From Rhodocyclaceae bacterium (GTDB taxonomy: Bacteria; Pseudomonadota; Gammaproteobacteria; Burkholderiales; Rhodocyclaceae): a stretch of DNA of 9,667 nucleotides. This document shows positions 1 to 6,245 of the stretch, piece after piece. The notes below the pieces were generated by a model. The model did not search any database, was not told where the DNA came from, and worked only from the letters and a program-made list of their open reading frames with translations. The position numbers and the translations under genes are program-made. The stretch is from the NCBI GenBank assembly GCA_016791085.1, contig JAEUNN010000215.1, positions 1 through 9,667 on the forward strand, read 5' to 3'. The number at the start of each line of letters is the position of its first letter. Positions within the stretch are counted from its first letter, which is position 1.

Positions 1-827
1 CCTTCCACACCGACCGGCACGTCGAAATCCATGCGGTCATACACTTCGTAGGGCTGCTTCTTGCGCAAATCCCATTCGACGCCCGAACCGCGCAGCATCA
101 CGCCGGTAAATCCATAGCCCAGCGCTTCCTCGGGTGTTACCACGCCGATGCCGACGGTGCGCTGCTTCCAGATGCGATTGTCGGTAAGCAGCGTTTCGTA
201 TTCGTCAAGGTAGGTCGGGAAACGATTGGTGAAATCCTCAAGAAAATCGAGCATCGAGCCCTGGCGATTTTCGTTGAGACTTTTCACCGTGGCCTCGTTC
301 TTCCACATGGACGGGCGGTACTGCGGCATGCGATCGGGCAAATCCCGATACACGCCGCCCGGCCGGTAATACGCCGCGTGCATGCGCGCTCCCGACACCG
401 CCTCATAGACGTCCATGAGGTCTTCGCGCTCGCGGAAGGTGTACAGCACCATGGTCATGGCGCCGATATCGAGCGCGTGCGTACCGATGTTAAGAAGATG
501 GTTCAGGACGCGCGTGATTTCGTCGAACAGTACGCGTATGTATTGGGCACGCAGGGGAACTTCTATACCCAGCAGGCGCTCTATTGCCATGCAGTAGGCG
601 TGCTCATTGCACATCATCGAAACGTAATCGAGCCGGTCCATATAGGGCACGGACTGAATCCAGGTACGCGTTTCCGCGAGCTTTTCCGTACCGCGATGCA
701 ACAGCCCGATATGCGGATCGGCCCGCACGACCACTTCACCGTCCAGTTCGAGCACCAAGCGCAGCACGCCGTGTGCGGCCGGGTGCTGGGGCCCGAAGTT
801 GATCGTATAGTTGCGAATTTCTGCCAT
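1..827 (-). CDS. nuoD: NADH-quinone oxidoreductase subunit D (NuoD, 49 kDa subunit), 3' end outside the window
   Basis: NuoD is a peripheral-arm subunit of complex I that forms much of the ubiquinone-binding cavity together with NuoB. The reverse strand reads MAEIRNYT, then FGPQHPAAHG at residues 11-20, whose histidines line the quinone site in homologues. VPYMDRLDYVSMM follows at 60-72, with the conserved DRxDY segment that carries a quinone-site tyrosine in studied complexes. The frame stays open to the left edge, where it reads YDRMDFDVPVGVE, so 275 codons of a family length of about 417 are present and the last third lies outside. The ATG at 827 is chosen because MAEIRNYT is the usual NuoD beginning. 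Its Shine-Dalgarno sequence is weak: a repeated GACGACGACG precedes it instead of AGGAG. It is the fourth gene of the nuo operon, 39 bp after nuoC. Identity is certain; no frameshift is seen. Confidence 0.97.
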   Translation of the reverse strand, partial: MAEIRNYTINFGPQHPAAHGVLRLVLELDGEVVVRADPHIGLLHRGTEKLAETRTWIQSVPYMDRLDYVSMMCNEHAYCMAIERLLGIEVPLRAQYIRVLFDEITRVLNHLLNIGTHALDIGAMTMVLYTFREREDLMDVYEAVSGARMHAAYYRPGGVYRDLPDRMPQYRPSMWKNEATVKSLNENRQGSMLDFLEDFTNRFPTYLDEYETLLTDNRIWKQRTVGIGVVTPEEALGYGFTGVMLRGSGVEWDLRKKQPYEVYDRMDFDVPVGVE

Positions 828-866
828 GGCGTCGTCGTCAGTTCGTTTAGATGCCGGGGTGCAAAC

Positions 867-1478
867 TTAGCGGCGGCCCGCGCCCACGTCTCCGTAAGTA
901 TCTTCGCGCACGATGCGCGGCGTCACTTCGCGCGGCGCGATCGTTACCGGCTGATAGACGATGCGCCCCTGCTCCTGGTCGTAGCGCATTTCCACATAGC
1001 CGGAAATCGGGAAATCCTTGCGGAACGGATGCCCGACAAAACCGTAGTCGGTCAGTATGCGGCGCATGTCGGGGTGGCCGGCGAACATGATACCGATGAG
1101 GTCGAAGGCCTCGCGCTCGAACCAGTTAGCACTGGGCCAAACGCCGGCGACCGAATCGAGGACAGGAAAGCCGTCGTCCGCGGCAAAGGCGCGATAACGC
1201 AGGCGCCAGTTCTTTTCCACCGACAACAACTGGCTTGTGGCGGCATAGCGGCGGCCGCTCCAAGTTGAATTCTTATAAGTCAGATAGTCGACGCCGCAAA
1301 GGTCGATGAGCTGGGAAAATTTGAGCTCGGCGTTGTCGCGCAGCGTTTCCGCCACGGACAGATAGTCGGCCGCATCGACTTCCAGCAGCAACTCGCCAAG
1401 CGCAATTTCGACCTTTTTGGCGCGCCCGCCGAGCACGTCGCGAAGTGCCTGGGCCAACTGTTCAAGTTTGGCGGTCAT
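867..1478 (-). CDS. nuoC: NADH-quinone oxidoreductase subunit C (NuoC, 30 kDa subunit)
   Basis: NuoC is a 203-residue peripheral-arm subunit of complex I that packs against NuoD and NuoB. It holds no cofactor. The 30 kDa family signature is plain: WFEREAFDLIGIMF at residues 119-132, followed by GHPDMRRILTDYGFVGHPFRKDFP up to about 157. The acidic and arginine pattern ERExxD is intact. The N-terminal third, up to about residue 60, is the usual variable part. The frame is open upstream to 1571, but the ATG at 1478 is the start: it gives MTAKLEQL, lies 8 bp after the nuoB stop, and has GAGGG about 7 bases upstream. The longer version would run back through the end of nuoB. The protein is a stand-alone NuoC, not the NuoCD fusion found in E. 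coli. The stop is TAA, 39 bp before nuoD. Confidence 0.97.
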   Translation of the reverse strand: MTAKLEQLAQALRDVLGGRAKKVEIALGELLLEVDAADYLSVAETLRDNAELKFSQLIDLCGVDYLTYKNSTWSGRRYAATSQLLSVEKNWRLRYRAFAADDGFPVLDSVAGVWPSANWFEREAFDLIGIMFAGHPDMRRILTDYGFVGHPFRKDFPISGYVEMRYDQEQGRIVYQPVTIAPREVTPRIVREDTYGDVGAGRR

Positions 1479-1486
1479 GGTTTCCC

Positions 1487-1963
1487 TCAGCGCGCAATGG
1501 TATAGGTGCGCTTGATCTTGTTTTGCAGCTGGATGAGCCCGTACAGCAGCGCCTCGGCGGTAGGCGGACAACCCGGTACGTACACATCGACCGGCACGAT
1601 GCGGTCACAACCACGCACGACCGAGTAGGAATAGTGGTAATAGCCACCGCCATTTGCGCACGAGCCCATGGACAACACCCAGCGCGGCTCCGGCATCTGG
1701 TCGTACACCTTGCGCAGGGCCGGAGCCATCTTGTTGCAAAGTGTGCCGGCAACGATCATGAGATCGGACTGGCGCGGGCTGGGACGAAACACGATGCCGA
1801 AGCGGTCGAGGTCATAGCGCGAACAGCCGGCATGGATCATTTCGACCGCGCAGCAGGCCAGCCCGAAAGTCATGGGCCACAGCGAACCGGTGCGCGCCCA
1901 GTTAAACACCACGTCCAGCGACGTAGTGATGAAGCCTTCCTTCATTACGCCTTCGATGCTCAT
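1487..1963 (-). CDS. nuoB: NADH-quinone oxidoreductase subunit B (NuoB, 20 kDa subunit, N2 cluster)
   Basis: NuoB carries iron-sulfur cluster N2, the last electron carrier before ubiquinone in complex I. At 158 residues it has the usual length. All four cluster ligands are visible: the tandem C37-C38 in GLACCAVEM, C102 in MGSCANGGGYYHYSYS, and C132 in VPGCPPTAEA. The central RPSPRQSDLMIVAGTLCNKM stretch is also typical. The start ATG at 1963 gives MSIEGVMKEGF, the family beginning. A GGGAG Shine-Dalgarno lies inside the end of nuoA, and only 4 bp separate the nuoA stop from this start, so translation is probably coupled. Cysteine spacing and flanking motifs are intact, so a functional subunit is expected. 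Confidence 0.98.
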   Translation of the reverse strand: MSIEGVMKEGFITTSLDVVFNWARTGSLWPMTFGLACCAVEMIHAGCSRYDLDRFGIVFRPSPRQSDLMIVAGTLCNKMAPALRKVYDQMPEPRWVLSMGSCANGGGYYHYSYSVVRGCDRIVPVDVYVPGCPPTAEALLYGLIQLQNKIKRTYTIAR

Positions 1964-1967
1964 CGCA

Positions 1968-2324
1968 TTACTCCCAAGTCAGCGCGCCGCGCATCCATTC
2001 GTACGCAAACCCCACGACCAGTATGGCGAGGAACACCATCATGGAAGTAAATCCGAACCAGCCGATTTCCTTCAGCACGATCGCCCAGGGGAACAGGAAG
2101 GCGATTTCCAGGTCGAACAGAATGAATAAAATCGCAATGAGGTAGTAACGCACGTCGAACTTGACACGCGCATCCTCGAACGGCTCGAAACCGCACTCAT
2201 AAACGGAAAGCTTTTCGGCGTCGGGGTTGTTGGGCGCTACAACCCTACCCAGCGCCACACAGACAGCCCCGATGGCGACACCGACGACGATGAAAAGTAG
2301 TATCGGGAAATAGTTCGCTAGCAT
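1968..2324 (-). CDS. nuoA: NADH-quinone oxidoreductase subunit A (NuoA)
   Basis: NuoA (ND3 homologue) is a small membrane subunit of 118 residues at the junction of the membrane and peripheral arms of complex I. Three hydrophobic helices are visible at about residues 5-28, 60-81 and 90-110. The conserved first loop reads LSVYECGFEPFEDARVKF; C44 in YECGF matches the ND3 cysteine whose exposure marks the active/deactive switch in mitochondrial enzymes. The second helix holds D71 and E73, an acidic pair known to matter in E. coli. The reading frame extends to a TTG at 2345, but the ATG at 2324 is chosen because AGGTGG lies 5 bases upstream and MLANYFPILLF is the normal start. It is the first nuo gene. 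No promoter is obvious in the 63 bp after the tRNA-like gene, so transcription may come from the TATAAT box at 2494. Confidence 0.97.
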   Translation of the reverse strand: MLANYFPILLFIVVGVAIGAVCVALGRVVAPNNPDAEKLSVYECGFEPFEDARVKFDVRYYLIAILFILFDLEIAFLFPWAIVLKEIGWFGFTSMMVFLAILVVGFAYEWMRGALTWE

Positions 2325-2387
2325 GTTTCCACCTGTTGTTTCCAAACCGGCTCAACCGCCATTTCCCGGCACAGACCAGCCATTTGC

Positions 2388-2473
2388 TGGTGCCGACGGT
2401 GAGACTCGAACTCACACGGCTCGCGCCATCGCCCGCTCAAGGCGGTTGGTTCTGCAAACTCCCCACATTGGGC
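2388..2473 (-). tRNA. tRNA-Leu(GAG)-like gene with damaged 5' half, probable pseudo-tRNA
   Basis: The reverse strand holds 86 bases laid out like a class II tRNA-Leu with encoded CCA (2388-2390). The 3' half is excellent: T-stem GTGAG/CTCAC around TTCGAGT (2399-2415), and a variable arm with stem GGC/GCC capped by a GCGA tetraloop. The anticodon loop reads TTGAGCG, so GAG (Leu), but it has C at position 37 where a purine is expected, and the lowest stem pair is C-A. The 5' half is poor. The acceptor strand GCCCAAT(G) pairs with CGTCGGC in only 4 of 7 positions (5 if one T is bulged), where GCCGACG would be needed. The D-loop lacks the invariant GG. Many such loci sit between secG and nuoA in betaproteobacteria (general knowledge). 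It may be a decaying copy or an unusual functional tRNA; I favour decay. Confidence 0.6.
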
Positions 2474-2493
2474 GGGGCGGGCAACGGGGCACG

Positions 2494-2499
2494 ATTATA
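2494..2499 (-). promoter_or_regulatory. -10 box (TATAAT) upstream of the tRNA-Leu-like gene and nuo operon
   Basis: The reverse strand has a perfect TATAAT in the 53-bp gap between the secG stop and the tRNA-like gene. It is followed by a GC-rich stretch (CGTGCCCCG), as at stable-RNA promoters. No good -35 hexamer is seen at 16-18 bp and there is no extended TG. The predicted start point is about 10-15 bases before the tRNA 5' end. This could serve the tRNA and read on into nuoA-D. An imperfect palindrome, TGCGAAATTTCACA (2500-2513), occupies the spacer. Confidence 0.5.
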
Positions 2500-2526
2500 T
2501 GCGAAATTTCACACTCGACGTTCCGT

Positions 2527-2898
2527 TTATTTAGGGATTTCCTTAATCTTCGAATCGGGAGCCGACTGGCCACCGCCGTCCGCCGCAGGGGCTGCCGGCG
2601 TTGCCGGCGCCGGCAGCGTGGCCGGCGCAGTGTCCAGCACGCTACTGGGGGGCTTGCGCACATTATGCATGGCAGTCAGTGAAAGACTGGTCACGAAAAA
2701 TACTGCGGCAAGCACGGCTGTCGTGCGGCTCAGAAAATTCGCGGAGCCGGTTGCTCCGAACAGGCTGCCCGACGCACCGCTACCAAATGCAGCCCCCATG
2801 TCTGCGCCCTTGCCGTGCTGCAATAGCACCAGCACGATAATGCCCAGCCCCACCATGATGTGCAGGGTGAGCAGCAGACCGAAAACAAGCCCGTTCAT
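2527..2898 (-). CDS. secG: Preprotein translocase subunit SecG
   Basis: SecG is the small auxiliary membrane subunit of the SecYEG channel and helps SecA-driven export. The 123-residue protein has two hydrophobic helices, at about 4-26 and 57-77. They are joined by the diagnostic loop LLQHGKGADMGAAFGSG and GSLFGATGSANFLSR at about residues 25-58. Residues 80-123 form a Pro/Ala-rich hydrophilic tail ending in KIKEIPK; such tails vary in length among SecG proteins. The ATG at 2898 follows an AAGGAAAGGA purine run, and the gene begins 10 bp after tpiA ends. The tpiA-secG pairing is common in proteobacteria and implies one transcript. The gene stops at TAA, and I see no terminator before the tRNA-like gene. 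Confidence 0.96.
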   Translation of the reverse strand: MNGLVFGLLLTLHIMVGLGIIVLVLLQHGKGADMGAAFGSGASGSLFGATGSANFLSRTTAVLAAVFFVTSLSLTAMHNVRKPPSSVLDTAPATLPAPATPAAPAADGGGQSAPDSKIKEIPK

Positions 2899-2908
2899 TC
2901 CTTTCCTT

Positions 2909-3661
2909 TCAACTCGCAGCGGCCGCCACGATGGCCAGGAAGTCCTCCGCCACCAGCGACGCTCCGCCTATCAGGCCACCATCTACATCGGCCATCGAAA
3001 ACAGTTCGGCGGCGTTATCACGCTTGACGCTGCCGCCGTACAAAATGCGCACCGCGGCTGCAATGCCTTTGTCATGGCCCGCGATCTGATCGCGCAGTGC
3101 GGCATGTACCTCCTGCGCTTGCGCGGAGGTCGCGGTACGTCCGGTACCGATCGCCCACACCGGTTCGTAGGCGATGACTGCACGCGCCAGCGCGCCCACA
3201 CCGGCGCTGTGCAGGACCGCGTCGATCTGTCGCCCGACCACCTGCAAAGTAATGCCCGCCTCACGCTCCGCGAGCGTTTCGCCCAGGCAGAATATCGGCG
3301 TCACTCCGGCTTTTTGTGCGGCGATGAATTTTTCGGCCACGATGGCGTCGCTGTCACCATACAGGGCGCGCCGCTCGGAATGCCCGACGATGGCGTAGCG
3401 GCAGCCGAACTCGGCCACCATGCCGGCCGAAACTTCGCCGGTGTAGGCACCCTGGGCATGCTGACTGAGGTTTTGCGCGCCCCAGGCGATCGGGCTGCCG
3501 GCCAGTGCGTCCTGCAATTGCGACAGGTATGGAAATGGGGCGCAAACCGCAACCTCGACCACATCCTGCGCAGGAGCGGCTTTCAATGCAGCGAGCAGGG
3601 CCGCATTGGACGCGCGGTTGCCATGCATTTTCCAGTTGCCCGCCACCAGTTTGCGACGCAT
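2909..3661 (-). CDS. tpiA: Triosephosphate isomerase
   Basis: TpiA interconverts dihydroxyacetone phosphate and glyceraldehyde 3-phosphate in the cytosol during glycolysis and gluconeogenesis. The 250 residues match the usual bacterial length. The catalytic set is complete: K11 in AGNWKMHG, H94 in IVGHSERR, and E166 in AYEPVWAIGTG. The mobile loop AIGTGRTA lies at 170-177, and the phosphate-binding segments YGGSV (208-212) and GGLIGGASL (228-236) are present. The frame is open upstream to 3715, but the ATG at 3661 is chosen because it gives MRRKLVAGNWKMHG, has GAGG about 6 bases upstream, and lies 25 bp below the predicted -10 box; the longer start would lie in the -35 region. It is first in the tpiA-secG unit, and its stop (TGA) is 10 bp before secG. 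Confidence 0.98.
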   Translation of the reverse strand: MRRKLVAGNWKMHGNRASNAALLAALKAAPAQDVVEVAVCAPFPYLSQLQDALAGSPIAWGAQNLSQHAQGAYTGEVSAGMVAEFGCRYAIVGHSERRALYGDSDAIVAEKFIAAQKAGVTPIFCLGETLAEREAGITLQVVGRQIDAVLHSAGVGALARAVIAYEPVWAIGTGRTATSAQAQEVHAALRDQIAGHDKGIAAAVRILYGGSVKRDNAAELFSMADVDGGLIGGASLVAEDFLAIVAAAAS

Positions 3662-3686
3662 CGATGAGCCTCGGTAAAAGCGTGCG

Positions 3687-3715
3687 ATTTTAGCGCAGGC
3701 GGTCGATGCGGGCAA
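3687..3715 (-). promoter_or_regulatory. Predicted sigma70-type promoter of tpiA-secG
   Basis: On the reverse strand TTGCCC (3710-3715) and TAAAAT (3687-3692) are separated by exactly 17 bp. The -10 matches the consensus at 5 of 6 positions and the -35 at 4 of 6. The expected start point lies about 18-20 bases before the tpiA ATG, leaving room for its GAGG ribosome site. It faces the right way at the end of the 382-bp glmM-tpiA gap. Confidence 0.65.
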
Positions 3716-3739
3716 ACGCGGTGCGCCCGGAATGCAACA

Positions 3740-3788
3740 GGCGCGCCGCGCGCCAGCCCCGCCTCCGGCGCGGCCGGCCGTGCGCCGG
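3740..3788. repeat. Pair of GC-rich palindromes upstream of the tpiA promoter
   Basis: Two self-complementary blocks lie side by side. At 3740-3754 the arms GGCGCGC and GCGCGCC flank a single C. At 3765-3788 the arms CCGGCGC and GCGCCGG enclose a 10-base loop that itself contains the palindrome GGCCGGCC. Neither is followed by a T-run on either strand, so they are not typical intrinsic terminators. They could insulate tpiA from glmM read-through or simply reflect GC-rich sequence. Confidence 0.5.
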
Positions 3789-3940
3789 GTCCGGGCAGCC
3801 CGCGATAGTTTTCGGGTTTTGAGCGCTTTTCGCTGCTAGCGCCGATTCAGTGCGTATTTGTTGAAGTTTATCCGGCTTGGGCTTACCCTGGCGGCCTGCA
3901 CCGGTGTGTTGCTTTCATGCACCTGAGCGCCGGGTCTGCG

Positions 3941-3962
3941 CGGCGATGTGGCGGCATCGCCG
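3941..3962. repeat. Perfect 8-bp inverted repeat downstream of glmM
   Basis: The arms CGGCGATG and CATCGCCG enclose a six-base loop TGGCGG. It is the most distal of three hairpins within about 100 bp after the glmM stop. No T-run follows on either strand, so a role as an RNA 3'-end or processing structure is possible but unproven. Confidence 0.5.
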
Positions 3963-3976
3963 ACACCCTCTGGCAC

Positions 3977-4009
3977 GGCTGCGGCACCAGAAGAGCTGGC
4001 ACCGCAGCC
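3977..4009. repeat. Long interrupted inverted repeat downstream of glmM
   Basis: The outer arms GGCTGCGG and CCGCAGCC pair perfectly. After a symmetric CA/CA internal loop, an inner CCAG/CTGG stem encloses AAGAG. That is 12 bp of pairing in all, beginning 34 bases past the glmM stop. No T-run follows. It may mark the 3' end of the glmM transcript through a factor-dependent route. Confidence 0.5.
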
Positions 4010-4014
4010 AGCGC

Positions 4015-4031
4015 GGGTGCACATCGCACCC
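4015..4031. repeat. 6-bp inverted repeat just after the glmM stop
   Basis: The arms GGGTGC and GCACCC flank a five-base loop, 12 bases beyond the glmM stop codon in the direction of transcription. It is the first of three successive hairpins. There is no T-run after it. Confidence 0.4.
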
Positions 4032-4043
4032 ACCGGGCGGATG

Positions 4044-5399
4044 TCAGGCCGCCATGGCCTCGCGCACCACTTGTGCGATGCGGCCTGCCAGCGTGCTGAC
4101 CTGGGTCGCATCCTGACCTTCAACCATGACGCGCAACAGCGGCTCGGTGCCGGAGGGGCGCAGCAATACACGTCCCGAACCGTTGAGTTCGCGCTCGGCG
4201 TCGTTCATGGCTTGTTTGATCGACGGCGCGGCACGCCAGTCGAAGTCCTGTTGCAAGCGCACGTTCACGAGCGTCTGCGGATATAGCAGCAGATCTGAAC
4301 AAGCCTGTGCAAGCGTCATGTCCTGCGAGCGCAGGGCCGACAAAACCTGCAGCGCCGCAATGATGCCGTCGCCGGTCGTATGGCAATCCAGGCAGATGAC
4401 GTGGCCGGACCCCTCTCCGCCAAGTTTCCAGCCGCGCTCGTGCATCGATTCGAGCACATAGCGATCGCCCACCTTGGCGCGCGCAAAATCGACGCCCAGA
4501 CGCTTCAGAGCGTGTTCCAGGCCAAGGTTGCTCATCAGGGTGCCGACGACGCCATCCAGCTTGCCGGAGCGGATGCGCGACCGCGCAATCACGTACAGCA
4601 ATTGGTCGCCGTCGTAAATGCGGCCGCTGGAGTCGGCCATGATGACGCGGTCGGCATCGCCATCGAGCGCTATGCCCAGGTCCGCACCGTGGCGATGCAC
4701 CGCATCCGCGAGCGATTGCGGGACGGTCGCGCCGACCCCGTCATTGATGTTAGTCCCGTTGGGTTCGCCGCCCACGACGAATACCTCGGCGCCTAGTTCG
4801 TGAAACACACTCGGCGCGACGTGATAGGCGGCCCCGTTGGCGCAGTCGAGCGCGATGCGCAAGCCGCGCAGGTCGAAATCATTCGGGAACGTCGCCTTGC
4901 AGAATTCGATGTAGCGGCCGCGCGCATCTTCCACGCGCCTGACGCGGCCCAACTGCGCCGAGGGCATGCAGTTCATTGGCTGTTCCAGCCGCGCTTCGAT
5001 GTCGCGCTCGACCGCGTCCGGCAGTTTGGTGCCGTGAGCCGAAAAGAACTTGATGCCATTGTCGTCATACGGGTTGTGCGATGCGCTGATCACGACGCCC
5101 GCCTGCAGGCGCAACGCGCGCGTCAGATACGCCACCGCCGGGGTGGGCACCACCTTGGCCTGCACCACATCGACACCTGCGGCGGTAAACCCTGCCTCGA
5201 GCGCCGCTTCGAGCATATAGCCCGAAATGCGCGTGTCCTTGCCGATCAGAACCGCCGGATGATCCCCGGCAGGAAGGTGTTCGCGTGCCACCAAAGTTTT
5301 GCCGGCCGCGTATCCGAGTCTAAGCACGAATTCCGGGGTGATGGGCATTTCGCCCACACAACCGCGCACGCCATCCGTGCCGAAATATTTCCTAGTCAT
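4044..5399 (-). CDS. glmM: Phosphoglucosamine mutase
   Basis: GlmM converts glucosamine-6-phosphate to glucosamine-1-phosphate, feeding UDP-GlcNAc synthesis for peptidoglycan and LPS in the cytosol. The 451 residues match the family (about 445). The domains appear in order: KYFGTDGVRG at 4-13; the catalytic loop VVISASHNPYDDNG at 102-115, where S107 is the serine phosphorylated in the active enzyme; the Mg-binding DGDADR at 246-251; the sugar-binding GGEGSGH at 327-333; and the phosphate-binding RPSGTEP at 414-420. The ATG at 5399 overlaps the end of folP by 8 bp, and AAGGA lies 7 bases upstream inside folP, so translation is probably coupled. The folP-glmM pair is widespread in proteobacteria. 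Three hairpins without T-runs follow the stop. All key residues are present. Confidence 0.98.
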   Translation of the reverse strand: MTRKYFGTDGVRGCVGEMPITPEFVLRLGYAAGKTLVAREHLPAGDHPAVLIGKDTRISGYMLEAALEAGFTAAGVDVVQAKVVPTPAVAYLTRALRLQAGVVISASHNPYDDNGIKFFSAHGTKLPDAVERDIEARLEQPMNCMPSAQLGRVRRVEDARGRYIEFCKATFPNDFDLRGLRIALDCANGAAYHVAPSVFHELGAEVFVVGGEPNGTNINDGVGATVPQSLADAVHRHGADLGIALDGDADRVIMADSSGRIYDGDQLLYVIARSRIRSGKLDGVVGTLMSNLGLEHALKRLGVDFARAKVGDRYVLESMHERGWKLGGEGSGHVICLDCHTTGDGIIAALQVLSALRSQDMTLAQACSDLLLYPQTLVNVRLQQDFDWRAAPSIKQAMNDAERELNGSGRVLLRPSGTEPLLRVMVEGQDATQVSTLAGRIAQVVREAMAA

Positions 5400-6231
5400 A
5401 GCAGTGTCCTTGTTCGTTTATGGCTTGCCACACCGCGATCGCGTCCCGGGTCGCCGCGACATCATGCACGCGCACAATATGCGCGCCGGCCTGTACCGCA
5501 TACAGTGCAGCCGACACACTGGCAGCCACACGCTGTTCCACGGCACGTCCGGTTATTTGTCCCAGCATCGATTTGCGCGAAAGGCCGACCAGCAGCGCAC
5601 ATCCAAGATCGGAAAAATGGTGCAGATTCTTGAGCAATACGAGATTGTGCTGCAGCGTCTTGCCGAAGCCGAAGCCCGGATCGACGCAAATGCGATCGCC
5701 CCCGATACCGGCCCCATGGGCTGCCGCAATGCGCTGTTTCAGAAACGCCTTGATTTCCTCGACCACATTGCTATAGCCCGGGGCATTCTGCATCGAACGC
5801 GGTTGTCCTTGCATGTGCATAATGCACACCGCGGCGCCCGCACCGGCGAGTGTATCGACAGCACCCTCTTCCTGCAATGCGCGTATATCGTTGATGAGCG
5901 AGGCGCCGCCGGAAAGGGCTACGCGCATCACTGCCGGTTTGCAGGTATCCACGGAAATGGGCACGGGCAGGTCGCGCAGACGCTCCAGCAGCGGCAGCAC
6001 GCGGTCGATTTCTTCCTGCACCGTGACCGCTGCCGCGCCGGGCCGCGACGATTCGCCGCCTATGTCTATCAGGTCGGCTCCGTCCCCGACCATGGCCCTG
6101 GCCTGCGCTTCGGCACGATCCAGGTCACGTGCCAGGCCGTCGCCGGAAAACGAATCCGGCGTGACATTGACTATCCCCATGATGCGAGGACGTGACAAGT
6201 CGAGGCGGATGGCGCCGCATTGCAGTTGCAT
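5392..6231 (-). CDS. folP: Dihydropteroate synthase
   Basis: FolP joins para-aminobenzoate to 6-hydroxymethyl-7,8-dihydropterin diphosphate to give 7,8-dihydropteroate in folate synthesis; it is the sulfonamide target. The 279-residue TIM-barrel protein shows all the family motifs: MGIVNVTPDSFS at 18-29, DIGGESSRPG at 56-65, PISVDT at 91-96, NDIR at 114-117, MHMQG at 138-142, DPGFGFGK at 184-191, GLSRKS at 216-221 and RVHDV at 254-258. Loop 1 continues GDG where many homologues have DGG. The frame is open upstream to 6429 inside ftsH, but the ATG at 6231 gives the usual CGxxxLDLSRP beginning. No Shine-Dalgarno is visible: GGGGCTCTCCACCT precedes the ATG. The start also lies just 15 bases after the T-run of a terminator-like hairpin. 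It ends TAG, overlapping glmM by 8 bp. Confidence 0.97.
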   Translation of the reverse strand: MQLQCGAIRLDLSRPRIMGIVNVTPDSFSGDGLARDLDRAEAQARAMVGDGADLIDIGGESSRPGAAAVTVQEEIDRVLPLLERLRDLPVPISVDTCKPAVMRVALSGGASLINDIRALQEEGAVDTLAGAGAAVCIMHMQGQPRSMQNAPGYSNVVEEIKAFLKQRIAAAHGAGIGGDRICVDPGFGFGKTLQHNLVLLKNLHHFSDLGCALLVGLSRKSMLGQITGRAVEQRVAASVSAALYAVQAGAHIVRVHDVAATRDAIAVWQAINEQGHCYD

Positions 6232-6245
6232 AGGTGGAGAGCCCC

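Larger units (their letters stand above)
3716..4043. other. Gene-free GC-rich intergenic stretch between glmM and the tpiA promoter
   Basis: No convincing gene lies here. Open frames on both strands are low-complexity run-ons from the GC-rich glmM end. The stretch holds several inverted repeats: three near the glmM stop, listed separately, and a GC-rich pair at 3740-3788 near tpiA. A small imperfect hairpin AGCG/CGCT sits near 3821-3833. A 21-codon plus-strand frame at 3861-3926 resembles a lipoprotein signal but has no good start codon or ribosome site. In related bacteria phosphate-transport genes can follow glmM (general knowledge); none remains recognisable here. Confidence 0.6.

Noticed and set aside
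1479..1571. Longer start for nuoC
   Set aside because: It would overlap most of the nuoB end. The ATG at 1478 has a Shine-Dalgarno site and the usual NuoC N-terminus.
2500..2513. TGCGAAATTTCACA as a repressor operator at the tRNA/nuo promoter
   Set aside because: One short palindrome with a mismatch is too little to name a regulator. It is mentioned only as the spacer content of the promoter.
2336..3667. 443-codon plus-strand open frame spanning the tRNA-like gene, secG and tpiA
   Set aside because: It is antisense to two genes with complete catalytic or family motifs. Its beginning is the usual false translation of an antisense tRNA-Leu, and it has no recognisable domain.
3836..4171. 111-codon minus-strand frame covering the glmM end and the intergenic region
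   Set aside because: It starts inside glmM in another frame, has low-complexity Arg/Ala/Pro content and no ribosome site, and crosses the hairpin cluster.
4800..5633. 277-codon plus-strand open frame opposite glmM and folP
   Set aside because: The residues are Arg/His/Ala-rich as expected from the complement of a GC-rich gene, and the opposite strand encodes unmistakable GlmM and FolP.
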